Assembly: GCA_008690995.1 (NCBI GenBank) | Contig: VRMN01000003.1 | Span: forward strand, 558,001 to 622,000 | Direction of reading: 5' to 3' | From: Porphyridium purpureum | Lineage: Eukaryota; Rhodophyta; Bangiophyceae; Porphyridiales; Porphyridiaceae | DNA length: 64,000 bases | Part shown: one piece after another, positions 53,239 to 60,879 of the stretch | Layout of the letters: the number at the start of each line of letters is the position of its first letter | Numbering within the stretch: the first letter of the stretch is position 1 | Made by a program: the position numbers and the translations under genes | The notes under the pieces: generated by a model | What the model was told of the DNA's origin: nothing | What the model saw: the letters and a program-made list of their open reading frames with translations, nothing else | Databases searched by the model: none

Positions 53239-53971
53239 TTGAAGTCTCCGAAGGAGCGCCTTCTCGGATCAAGTTCACACGTTCTTCAAGAAAGTTCTCA
53301 CTTTCCAAGTGCTCATAGAACAATTGTGCAACGCTCGACTTTTCCGACGCGGTTAGACTTACAGCCGAAAGACGCGTGGTTTCCGTCAAAAGAGCCAGGT
53401 CGCCATCACAAACGCGCTTCGCAATTTCCGTCAACTCTTTCCGATACTCCACGTGCTCCCGCTTGCTACCGGATTTGCCAATGCGCTGAGCATGCCGCTC
53501 GAGAGCATAAGTAGCGGCAAGCAGGCTTATAGCGCTCGTGTCAAAGCAGACGCCTTCCAAATCTACCAGTACGGCGTCAATATATCGCTGTTTCTCGTGA
53601 TCCACGAATACCAGTGCGCGTTCCGCGGCCATAGGTGCCCCAAACAGATGTGGCTCCAGGTGGTCCAGGCTACGGTTTAGAAGCGAGTCCACATACCTGG
53701 ACACGGACGTCCCATACTCCTGCGCGTAGCGGTTGACTACATTGTAAACTTGCCGCCGAATGAGGAGGCGAGGCTGCGGCATCTGCCTCGGTTTATCTGA
53801 GCGAGCGGTGCCGTCCTCGTCATCCGTCGAACGATCTGTGCACGCAACGAAATAGTTCCTTTGGCGCGCACGCCCAGCGGCTCGTGCCACCAAATAGCTC
53901 TCTGGGGAGGCGCGCTCGGAGCTGCTTGGTATCAATGCGGAGCTAGGCAGTCCTCCCACGAATGCTGCCAT
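53165..53971 (-). CDS. HAD-like protein, N-terminal part, with transit-like extension
   Basis: A 268-residue frame. The first 70 residues are Ser/Arg/Ala-rich and could be an organelle presequence. Helical segments follow (YNVVNRYAQEYGTSVSRYV). At about 130-145 stands DAVLVDLEGVCFDTSAISLL, which matches HAD motif I with D-x-E in place of D-x-D, as in some members such as enolase-phosphatase E1. A helical cap-like region follows (SLLAATYALERHAQ, HVEYRKELTEIAKRV, SSVAQLFYEHLESENFLEE). The frame then ends in a Ser/Arg-rich run that looks less natural than the overlapping frame of the next entry. The first ATG is at 53971, a few codons inside the open frame. The phosphatase call is tentative. Confidence 0.5.
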   Translation of the reverse strand: MAAFVGGLPSSALIPSSSERASPESYLVARAAGRARQRNYFVACTDRSTDDEDGTARSDKPRQMPQPRLLIRRQVYNVVNRYAQEYGTSVSRYVDSLLNRSLDHLEPHLFGAPMAAERALVFVDHEKQRYIDAVLVDLEGVCFDTSAISLLAATYALERHAQRIGKSGSKREHVEYRKELTEIAKRVCDGDLALLTETTRLSAVSLTASEKSSVAQLFYEHLESENFLEERVNLIREGAPSETSNGGRSSVRLQFERGFEDCTRSQQS

Positions 53972-54146
53972 CCCGACGGTACCCACGTTCTCGAGTCTGG
54001 GAGCGCCGCCGCCGCATCACCGCATGTTCAATTTCCATTTCTGGTTGAGTATTTTATTGGTTTGCGTGTGCGCATAAGAATCCAAGGATTATATGAAACG
54101 ATGCCAAACAAGATCTGAATATTGGAGTCGGTCAGCAAGAGCTGCC

Positions 54147-56039
54147 TCACGGTCGCGACGCGCACCATATTGCCATAGGATCACCAAGCTCAGCCTCAAA
54201 TTCTTGCGCTGCGGAAACAGTGCCGTTGCCCTGAGCACTCCAGCGGAGCGCTACGCGGACTTTGATAGTACCTTCCTTCCCTTCGTCAACACACTGAGAT
54301 GTGAAAGTTGGCGAGTGCTGTCCCACTGTCAGAGCACTTGTCCAAGAGACGCAAGGAATAAGACAGCGGCTAAGTCGCACTCGCGAGCCCATTTCATGCA
54401 CATCGACGTACGTCACGATGCGCTGGGAATGATGAAAACAGTCGTCAACAATCAGAAAATGAGAACGGTCCTCGCACGAAGCAAGAAACGACACTCTGCA
54501 GCAGTCTGATGCATCCCGTGGAATCGCAACTTTGCCACAAAAGGAAACATCCGGCCGCTGGGCGAGGCAATCGAGTTTCCACAAGCACAGCAGTCTCTTG
54601 TCCGTATCGAACGACGCGATGATCGCGACGCGCTGAGACTCGGATACAGAACCTGCACACATATCGACGCGCGCACTGGGAGTGAGCAAAAGCCATCTCG
54701 TAGCTTCATTCGGCGCTCGTTCCCATACCACAGCGAGCGCTTTGCCGGACCCAAAAAGCATCAACTTCTTAAGCTTGGCCGAGCAAAGAACTTCTGCTGA
54801 GTTTATGACGCAGCCGTCCATACCATCAATACTACACATTGAAAGGTTGCGCACAGCTAAACTTGAATCCAGGGATTGGCGATGCACAACAAGTCGGCAC
54901 TTCCAATCCAAAAAGATTACAAAATCTGCGAAGGTTCCAATTCCGCGGAGCGCAAGCTCACCTAAGTCAGATTTCTGCACATACCAACGGTGTGGGGTCG
55001 TGCAATAAATCAGGAGAATCCGACGCTCAAACGGAAGCACCAAGATATCGCCATCTTCCGAATCGTGCGCCTCAATTCGCAATTCTGCCAGTACATGCGG
55101 CAAGGCAGAGCGTCCAACATTGAGCCACGTTAGAAACCGGACGGTTGAACCGTTCGAAAATGACTCGCACGTGGAAGACAGATCCACAATACTATTTTTA
55201 CCTGTATCCCAGCAAAGTCTCCACTGGTTCCCGTTTCTTGCAAAGCACTGACAAGCACCACTGGACCAGCGAATCGCAAGGTAGCGCCCAGACCTCGAAA
55301 ATTCTATGGCAGAGATCAGGTTTTGCGCCTCACGGAAAGGTTCAGGATGCAGCTCTAGGGTCTGTACGAGCACCCATTCGGGAATGTCACTCGCACCGCT
55401 TTCATCAACTTTTGCGTGGCCATCTTTTTGCTGCCACAAGAATACACGCCCGTCCAAGGATCCGACCCCAAGCCAGTCATCGTCGTAAGAGAATGAGCAG
55501 CAGGATGCGAAGAACGTACCAACATTTGGGCGAACCGTGGACAGCTGCGAGAGTCGAAACTGAATACTTCCATCTGCACCCTCCTGCAATCGAAGCGCGA
55601 AGATACTGACACCGTACGCATTCGCTGCAGAGAGTAGTACGCTTCCGCGATGCGTGCGACCCCAATGTAAGCTCCTGGTTTCTGTGCGAATCAGGTAATC
55701 CCATGCCCGTGCATACACGACAGGAAAAAGACCTTCACGAACAAACACATGCAAGCGATCAGTCGTGGCAATGGCTAGCATGGAACCGTCAGCCGAAACA
55801 GCATGTGCCAGACATCTTGAACGGCTTGTCTGGAATCTGAAAAGCTGGGTTGGAATGAACGGCCCCTCACTTTTGCCCGAGTCGAAGTGAAAGCGAAAAA
55901 GAGTGCATTCATACTCACCTAGAACCGAGCAAAATGATTCGAGTGAGCGGCTACAGTCGCCCGATATGTTCAGACAGTTTCCCAGTGAAGGAGAAAGTCG
56001 CGTCGAGTTAATGAACTCGCTTTGCCAGACTCCGCCCAT
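54147..56039 (-). CDS. WD40-like beta-propeller protein, family unclear
   Basis: A 630-residue protein made of repeated strand patterns with G/S-x-D-G/S-x-L and W-D/W-x endings. Examples are AHAVSADGSMLAIATTDRLH, SFSYDDDWLGVGSLDGRVFL, and ISAIEFSRSGRYLAIRWSSG followed by ACQCFARNGNQWRLCWDTG. About seven to twelve blades could fit, so one or two propellers. The SRSGRYLAIRWSSG blade recalls the N-terminal propeller of RIC1, the Rab6 GEF subunit, but the rest is not clearly RIC1 and the length is about half. No helical solenoid, signal peptide or membrane helix was seen. Role uncertain; probably a scaffold in a protein complex. Confidence 0.65.
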   Translation of the reverse strand: MGGVWQSEFINSTRLSPSLGNCLNISGDCSRSLESFCSVLGEYECTLFRFHFDSGKSEGPFIPTQLFRFQTSRSRCLAHAVSADGSMLAIATTDRLHVFVREGLFPVVYARAWDYLIRTETRSLHWGRTHRGSVLLSAANAYGVSIFALRLQEGADGSIQFRLSQLSTVRPNVGTFFASCCSFSYDDDWLGVGSLDGRVFLWQQKDGHAKVDESGASDIPEWVLVQTLELHPEPFREAQNLISAIEFSRSGRYLAIRWSSGACQCFARNGNQWRLCWDTGKNSIVDLSSTCESFSNGSTVRFLTWLNVGRSALPHVLAELRIEAHDSEDGDILVLPFERRILLIYCTTPHRWYVQKSDLGELALRGIGTFADFVIFLDWKCRLVVHRQSLDSSLAVRNLSMCSIDGMDGCVINSAEVLCSAKLKKLMLFGSGKALAVVWERAPNEATRWLLLTPSARVDMCAGSVSESQRVAIIASFDTDKRLLCLWKLDCLAQRPDVSFCGKVAIPRDASDCCRVSFLASCEDRSHFLIVDDCFHHSQRIVTYVDVHEMGSRVRLSRCLIPCVSWTSALTVGQHSPTFTSQCVDEGKEGTIKVRVALRWSAQGNGTVSAAQEFEAELGDPMAIWCASRP

Positions 56040-56453
56040 ATCCGTAGATCACAGGCTGGAAGAAAGAGAGTAGGATTTGCCGAAAGCCTGAGATTTGGCA
56101 GGAGTTCCGTGATGCCGCGCTTGGCTGCGCGTCTGGACATGTAGATCTTTCCCTTCAGCGAGGGTGTTCGAGCGCCGGTCTTCCGCGCACTCGCATACCA
56201 CTCCGCCCTTTCGCAACAGAGGATGTGGAGGCCATGTGCTCTGTGACCAGCCGCTTGGAAATGTTGCTCTCGGCAGTCAACGTTCAAATGCAGGCGCAAT
56301 CACCCCGCTGTCTGCCCGACGCTGAGCGCACACCCATCCGCTCCCAGCCACCGCACCCTGATTGTGGTGAGGAGGGTACAGTCTGCCCTGTACAATGAAG
56401 AAGCGTTTGGCCGCGGACATCTGCTCGGCGCTCGACGAGAGTTTCCGGGTGGA
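56040..56453. other. Divergent intergenic region between the propeller and amidohydrolase genes
   Basis: A 414-base region that must carry both promoters. The amidohydrolase frame stays open back to a GTG at 56364. Otherwise I see nothing recognisable in it. Confidence 0.4.
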
Positions 56454-57494
56454 ATGGCTGCCAACAAAAGATGCGCCTTTGCCTCTGGGCTCAGCCGAAA
56501 CTGGAACGGAGTCGTTGCTCAGGCCCGCAGCTCTACGCCTCTTTGTTTGGGTCGCGCACCGCGGCAGCCCGCAGCATTGACCCGACGAAGTTTCTGCACG
56601 TTGACGAGGATGGGATCTATTGACGTCATTGACACCCATCTCCATGTATGGGACGGCACCGCTGTGCCTTTTGTGCAAGGCAAGGAGCCCCCAGAGTCGC
56701 TTCGCAACGCAGGGTCGATCGAAGCGCTTCTGAACGAGATGCAAAAGGCAGGCGTAAAAAAGTGTATCGCCATCCAACCTATCAACTACGGATTCGATCA
56801 CACATATCTGTCGGATTGCATCTCTAAACATCCAAAGATTATCCACGGGATGATGCTTGTGAGCGGCACAACGAACAGCGAGCATGTGGAGCTAATGCAC
56901 TCGCTGAAAGAGCACGGAAACCGAAGCTTTGTTGGTATGCGGATGAACCCGTCGTTGTTTATGGGCGGACAGCTGGACTCGAATATTGGGCGCTTGATGT
57001 ACAGCACGGCCGCCGACCTTGACCTGATTGTTGGTTTCATGTGTTTTGACGGAGGTCTCGCAAAACATTACGAAGCGATCACCAATTTGATTGCAAGCTC
57101 GCCGTCGACGAAATGCGTAATTGATCACTGGGGATTTTTCAGAGCTGATCCGGCGCAAGCGCCTAGCGCAGCCCTGGCGCATGACGAAGTATCATGGAAC
57201 AACCTGCTTGCCCTTGCCAAGTATCCCCAAGTATACGTTAAGATCTCTGCTCTTTTTAGAGTGAGCCGTGATGCCGAGAATATGTACGGTGACCTGCAAT
57301 CTCGCTTCGAAGCGCTCATTGAAGCATTTGGAACCCGCCGGCTAATGTATGGTTCTGATTTCCCGTTTGTCGCACAGTTCGGCTACAAAGAGCACCTAGA
57401 CGCTGTGAAGCAAATGTGTGATAACGCACGGCTCAGCGAGCGTGACATCGCCAATTTATTTTCCAAGACCGCTGAGAGACTATTCTTCATGTGA
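56454..57494 (+). CDS. Amidohydrolase-2 family TIM-barrel hydrolase/decarboxylase
   Basis: Metal-dependent hydrolase superfamily. The first strand carries IDVIDTHLHVWDGTA (metal-binding H-x-H at the usual place near residue 61), then GVKKCIAIQPINYGFDHTYL, RSFVGMRMNPSLFMGGQLDS, CVIDHWGFFR (the His on strand 6), VYVKISALF and the final strand RLMYGSDFPFV with the conserved Asp. The complete metal set of the subfamily seems present. The first 50 residues (MAANKRCAFASGLSRNW and on) look like an organelle transit peptide, and an ATG at the start of MGSIDVID would give a cytosolic form. Substrate unknown; relatives include lactonases and decarboxylases. Confidence 0.85.
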   Translation: MAANKRCAFASGLSRNWNGVVAQARSSTPLCLGRAPRQPAALTRRSFCTLTRMGSIDVIDTHLHVWDGTAVPFVQGKEPPESLRNAGSIEALLNEMQKAGVKKCIAIQPINYGFDHTYLSDCISKHPKIIHGMMLVSGTTNSEHVELMHSLKEHGNRSFVGMRMNPSLFMGGQLDSNIGRLMYSTAADLDLIVGFMCFDGGLAKHYEAITNLIASSPSTKCVIDHWGFFRADPAQAPSAALAHDEVSWNNLLALAKYPQVYVKISALFRVSRDAENMYGDLQSRFEALIEAFGTRRLMYGSDFPFVAQFGYKEHLDAVKQMCDNARLSERDIANLFSKTAERLFFM

Positions 57495-58296
57495 AAGAAA
57501 GTTTGCGAATGGAAAACTGAGGAACCGAGATTAAGGGCGACGTTGTGAACCTTGGAGAGCCCAAGCCTTTCAGAATGAGACGAAGAATTGAAGCATTATG
57601 TTGTTAGCGTTTACATCGTGAAAGGGGGAGGAAAGGGACGTTTGACTCGGACGCTCTTTCGTTTGCGCAAGGGGCAGCAGCATGGAAAGCAGTAGTGCCA
57701 GAGCTATGCTACCGGGTAGGATCGACGATAAAGCGCTGACGTCAGGGCTTGAGCCCTGGCGGATGACGTATTCGTAAGAGGATCTTCGCATGGGCAGGCC
57801 ATTCGGCCAGGTAAACAAGAGGAGCCGCAAAGTGGTACAAGAACTGCACCTGGTGATACTCTGGCAGACTCGGAGGAATGATAGCTTGCATCCTTTCGTG
57901 CGCTGACCCGTCGACACCTCGAAATAAAAGGAGGAGTCTTGACAGCCCGAGTAGAAGAATTCTTACCCGTTTCTCCGAAAGGAGACAAATAAGATACTGA
58001 CTGGACAACTGGAAAACCAAAACAGGACGAAAATAAGTTGCAATTCTACGAATCTACCATTGCAATACCTCTACGAACCAGCGAAATGAAGACACGGTAG
58101 GCAAGGACGGCCCCCGCCGCATCAGCGGGAACCTCGGTCACCTGGAGGACGATCTCTCCAGCATGCCCAGTGCCAGAGGAAGCAACATCGCACCACCTGA
58201 ACGCTGAAGGGCTACTGACTCACGATTCCGAGAAATGGGGTGTCTTCTCGACTCGGGGATCGAAACCGATAAGAAAAGCCGGTGTCCGGACGGACC
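57495..58296. other. Gene-poor stretch, possible small spliced minus-strand gene
   Basis: An 802-base gap between two plus-strand genes. On the minus strand, 58020-57742 (MVFQLSSQYLICLLSEKRVR, ending HPPGLKP) and 57917-57570 (containing SSILPGSIALALLLSMLLPL) have membrane-protein composition in different frames. Possible splice signals lie between them: a pyrimidine tract with CAG near 58010, and GTAAGA near 57965. This would fit a short intron-containing gene or two frames of a broken one; I cannot decide. The promoter of the mitochondrial carrier must also be here. Confidence 0.3.
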
Positions 58297-59406
58297 ATGG
58301 ATGCCTTGGGACGCGCGTGTGCAGGCTGGACACTGGAGCGCGACGCCGAAGAAATCGGCGCCGCACTGTTTAGAATGGGAGCAGTGGAAGACGTCGAGCG
58401 GCGCGAGGCAGGACGTGAAACCGGAAAGGCAGTGAGCACGCCGCGGCTTTCCGTGGCTGAGTATCAACTGGCGGCCGGGGCGGCAGGCGCAATTAGCAAA
58501 CTTCTGCTCTTCCCCTTTGATACTGTCAAAACGCGCCTGCAGTTCCTTCGCTCGCGCGGCCCCCAATCCGCTCGCTTTTCGTCTCGGAATGCGATCTTAA
58601 AGTTCGTGAAACGTGAAGGCATCGCGGGCCTGTATCGCGGGATCTTTGGTGCGTTGGTGGGCGTGCTTCCTTACTCACTTTGCTACATGCCAACGTACGA
58701 AGCTCTCAAGCGTGAGCTTGGTATGAACGAGAATTTGAGTCCATTTCTCAGGCAAGTAATTGCTGGCGCAGGAGCTGGGCTCGTAGGGTCCGTGGTCCGC
58801 GTGCCCATCGAAATGGTTAAGAAGCGAGTCCAAGTCGGTATTTACGACAATTTCTTCCAATCCTTTCGAAGGATCTTCCTAGAGGGTGGGATCATGGCCT
58901 TCTACGGCGGGTACGGGAGTGCACTAGTGTACGACGTGCCGTACAATGCGATTCAATTTGCCGTACTGGAGAATATCAAACGAGCCTTTCTGCTGCTTAA
59001 ACAGAAATCGATCGGGAGCGGACAAGAAGTTGTCATTCGCGACTGGGATAATGTCTTGCTCGGAGGCTTCACCGGTGTCATCACCAGTCTTTTGACTGAG
59101 CCCTTCGATGTTGTTCGAACACGTCTAATGACGCAACGAGCTTTAGCTCTGCATGAAAGTACTGTCGCTTACAAGGGTGTTCTCGACTGTATTGTCAGAA
59201 TCGTCCGCGAAGAAGGCGTCCCTGCTTTGTGGAAGGGTACCGTTCCGCGACTCATGTGGGTTGCGCTTGGAAGCAGTGTCTGGTACACTTCGTACGAGTT
59301 TATTAGGAAGCGCATCGCCGCGCGGAAACTGAGGTCCGCGAAGTACTCGAGTCGCTGTCCGTGGCGTTTGACGTCAGTACGACAACTAAAGAAACCTCTT
59401 GCCTAA
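58297..59406 (+). CDS. Mitochondrial carrier family protein, SAM-carrier-like
   Basis: Three carrier repeats, each with the P-x-D/E-x-x-K/R signature: FPFDTVKTRLQ (first, about residue 90), VPIEMVKKRVQ (second) and EPFDVVRTRLM (third). The family glycines (YRGIFGALVGVLPYS, YGGYGSALVYDVPYNAIQF, WKGTVPRLMWVALGSSVWY) are kept. The PYNAIQF segment in repeat two and GAAGAISKLLLFPFD in repeat one resemble S-adenosylmethionine carriers (SLC25A26, plant SAMC), though related carriers cannot be ruled out. The ATG at 58297 has a good context (ACCATGG). Its stop overlaps the stop of the convergent OXA1 gene. Confidence 0.88.
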   Translation: MDALGRACAGWTLERDAEEIGAALFRMGAVEDVERREAGRETGKAVSTPRLSVAEYQLAAGAAGAISKLLLFPFDTVKTRLQFLRSRGPQSARFSSRNAILKFVKREGIAGLYRGIFGALVGVLPYSLCYMPTYEALKRELGMNENLSPFLRQVIAGAGAGLVGSVVRVPIEMVKKRVQVGIYDNFFQSFRRIFLEGGIMAFYGGYGSALVYDVPYNAIQFAVLENIKRAFLLLKQKSIGSGQEVVIRDWDNVLLGGFTGVITSLLTEPFDVVRTRLMTQRALALHESTVAYKGVLDCIVRIVREEGVPALWKGTVPRLMWVALGSSVWYTSYEFIRKRIAARKLRSAKYSSRCPWRLTSVRQLKKPLA

Positions 59407-60605
59407 GCTCCACTGCGTGGCCCTCGGCCCGACCCCAGCCTTTCAATGACCAAGTGCTGTGCAAATGTTAAGAGATTATTTGGAATCCAATAACAGAAGA
59501 GTACAGAGGGAAAATAAGACATGACTGGAATCGACAAAATCATTACGGCTCGCATCGCTTTCCTCATCACCTTTCCCACTTCAGCAGCTGGAAAGGACTT
59601 CACTTCCTTGTCGACCAAGCTTTGATTGTTGGATTCCAAGGTGTCAATAGAAGACTTTTCGCCGCTCGTCGGTTCCTCCTTCCGCGGAACTGTGATCTGG
59701 TCAAAATTCTTACCGACAACTTCGAATGAGGCCATCGCAGTCAGTCCTGTCAGTACAGGAAGGATCAAATACGGATCGCGAGCTGACAAATCTGTGAACC
59801 ACAATACGCCTCCGTGAGTCAGGCCTGGGGTTACGACTGCCATGTGCTGCAAGGCCCAGAACGCTCCAATGAATATTGGTGCTTGTACGAGAACAGGAAT
59901 GACGGATTTCTTCGGGTCGGCGTCGTGCTTCTTCAGTATCTCTTGGTGCTGAAGTCGGAACTCATGCACAGCGTCCTTATTTCCCTCGTTCGCTAGCTTA
60001 AAATATTTTTGCTGAAGTTCCTGCAATTCCGGCTGAGCCGCACGCATTTTCTCCGCGTTGCGATGCGCATTTAGCGCGACTGGGAAAAGAACAATGCGCA
60101 CTGCGCACGTGCACACCACAACCGTCGCCCACCACGGCAGATTCGAGACGTCGTGTACGTACTGAAGAGAGTCTACCATTACGTCCCAAAAATGCCACTT
60201 TGTATCAATTTGCGATGTCAAGGCATCCATCGCTGGGACGGAAGCCTCCAAATTAAGGTCAAACGACGGCTCATGCAGCACAGTTTGGTCGGATGACGGC
60301 TCTTCCGATGTTGACGACGCACGCGTTTGTACAACACCTGGCATGGCGGCTAAGGAAGCAATCCCCATCTTCCCAGATTCAGTACTTGATCTCTCCAACC
60401 TGAGCAATCCATCCTTCTGCTGCGTCTCCGCTCGGTCGTCGTCGCGACGAAACGACCCGCTCAGCAGGCTGCACTCGCCTGTTCGGCGCCAAGCTTCGGC
60501 ATGGAAGACACTCGGCCTGCAGCGCAATGAGAGGGGCCGCGCGATCAGATCGCAAACCACGATTGCCCGCGAAGACCATGCCCGAGGCCACCGCCGCATT
60601 TTCAT
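59403..60605 (-). CDS. OXA1: Mitochondrial inner-membrane insertase OXA1 (YidC/Oxa1/Alb3 family)
   Basis: Inserts proteins into the inner membrane from the matrix side. Begins with an Arg-rich presequence (MKMRRWPRAWSSRAIVV). The core domain starts with LPWWATVVVCTCAVRIVLFP (first helix), then the family charged loop NAEKMRAAQPELQELQQKYF, SVIPVLVQAPIFIGAFWALQ (second helix with Q-x-P-I-F), GVLWFTDLSARDPYLILPVL and the C-terminal helices VMILSIPVMSYFPSVLFCYW and NLLTFAQHLV. No long ribosome-binding C-terminal tail is seen, unlike animal and fungal OXA1, so an ALB3-like plastid member cannot be fully excluded. The LPW/WFTDLS sequence favours OXA1. Stop codons overlap with the mitochondrial carrier. 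Confidence 0.9.
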   Translation of the reverse strand: MKMRRWPRAWSSRAIVVCDLIARPLSLRCRPSVFHAEAWRRTGECSLLSGSFRRDDDRAETQQKDGLLRLERSSTESGKMGIASLAAMPGVVQTRASSTSEEPSSDQTVLHEPSFDLNLEASVPAMDALTSQIDTKWHFWDVMVDSLQYVHDVSNLPWWATVVVCTCAVRIVLFPVALNAHRNAEKMRAAQPELQELQQKYFKLANEGNKDAVHEFRLQHQEILKKHDADPKKSVIPVLVQAPIFIGAFWALQHMAVVTPGLTHGGVLWFTDLSARDPYLILPVLTGLTAMASFEVVGKNFDQITVPRKEEPTSGEKSSIDTLESNNQSLVDKEVKSFPAAEVGKVMRKAMRAVMILSIPVMSYFPSVLFCYWIPNNLLTFAQHLVIERLGSGRGPRSGA

Positions 60606-60879
60606 CACCGCCCGTGGTACAGGAGCCAGCGTAACCTTCACCTCCGCACGGATGCAAGTGACATGAAAACAAAATTACCAAGGCTGAAGCTGAAAATACA
60701 GTGATCGTGCGTTTAATATTGAATCCGCTGCAAGTCGGGAGCTTTGCGAATCGTCTTCAACTTGTCTGGACTTCCACGCGAACATGGTCATCGTGCTCAA
60801 GTGCCTTTCCGCCACTTCGACAAGATTCCTTTGTCGCTGCAACGCATCAGTCAACCACTCGTGTCATATCTTCATGCGC

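Noticed and set aside
56277-56885. Minus-strand 202-residue frame over the amidohydrolase start
   Set aside because: Antisense to the conserved first strand of the amidohydrolase, with no domain of its own.
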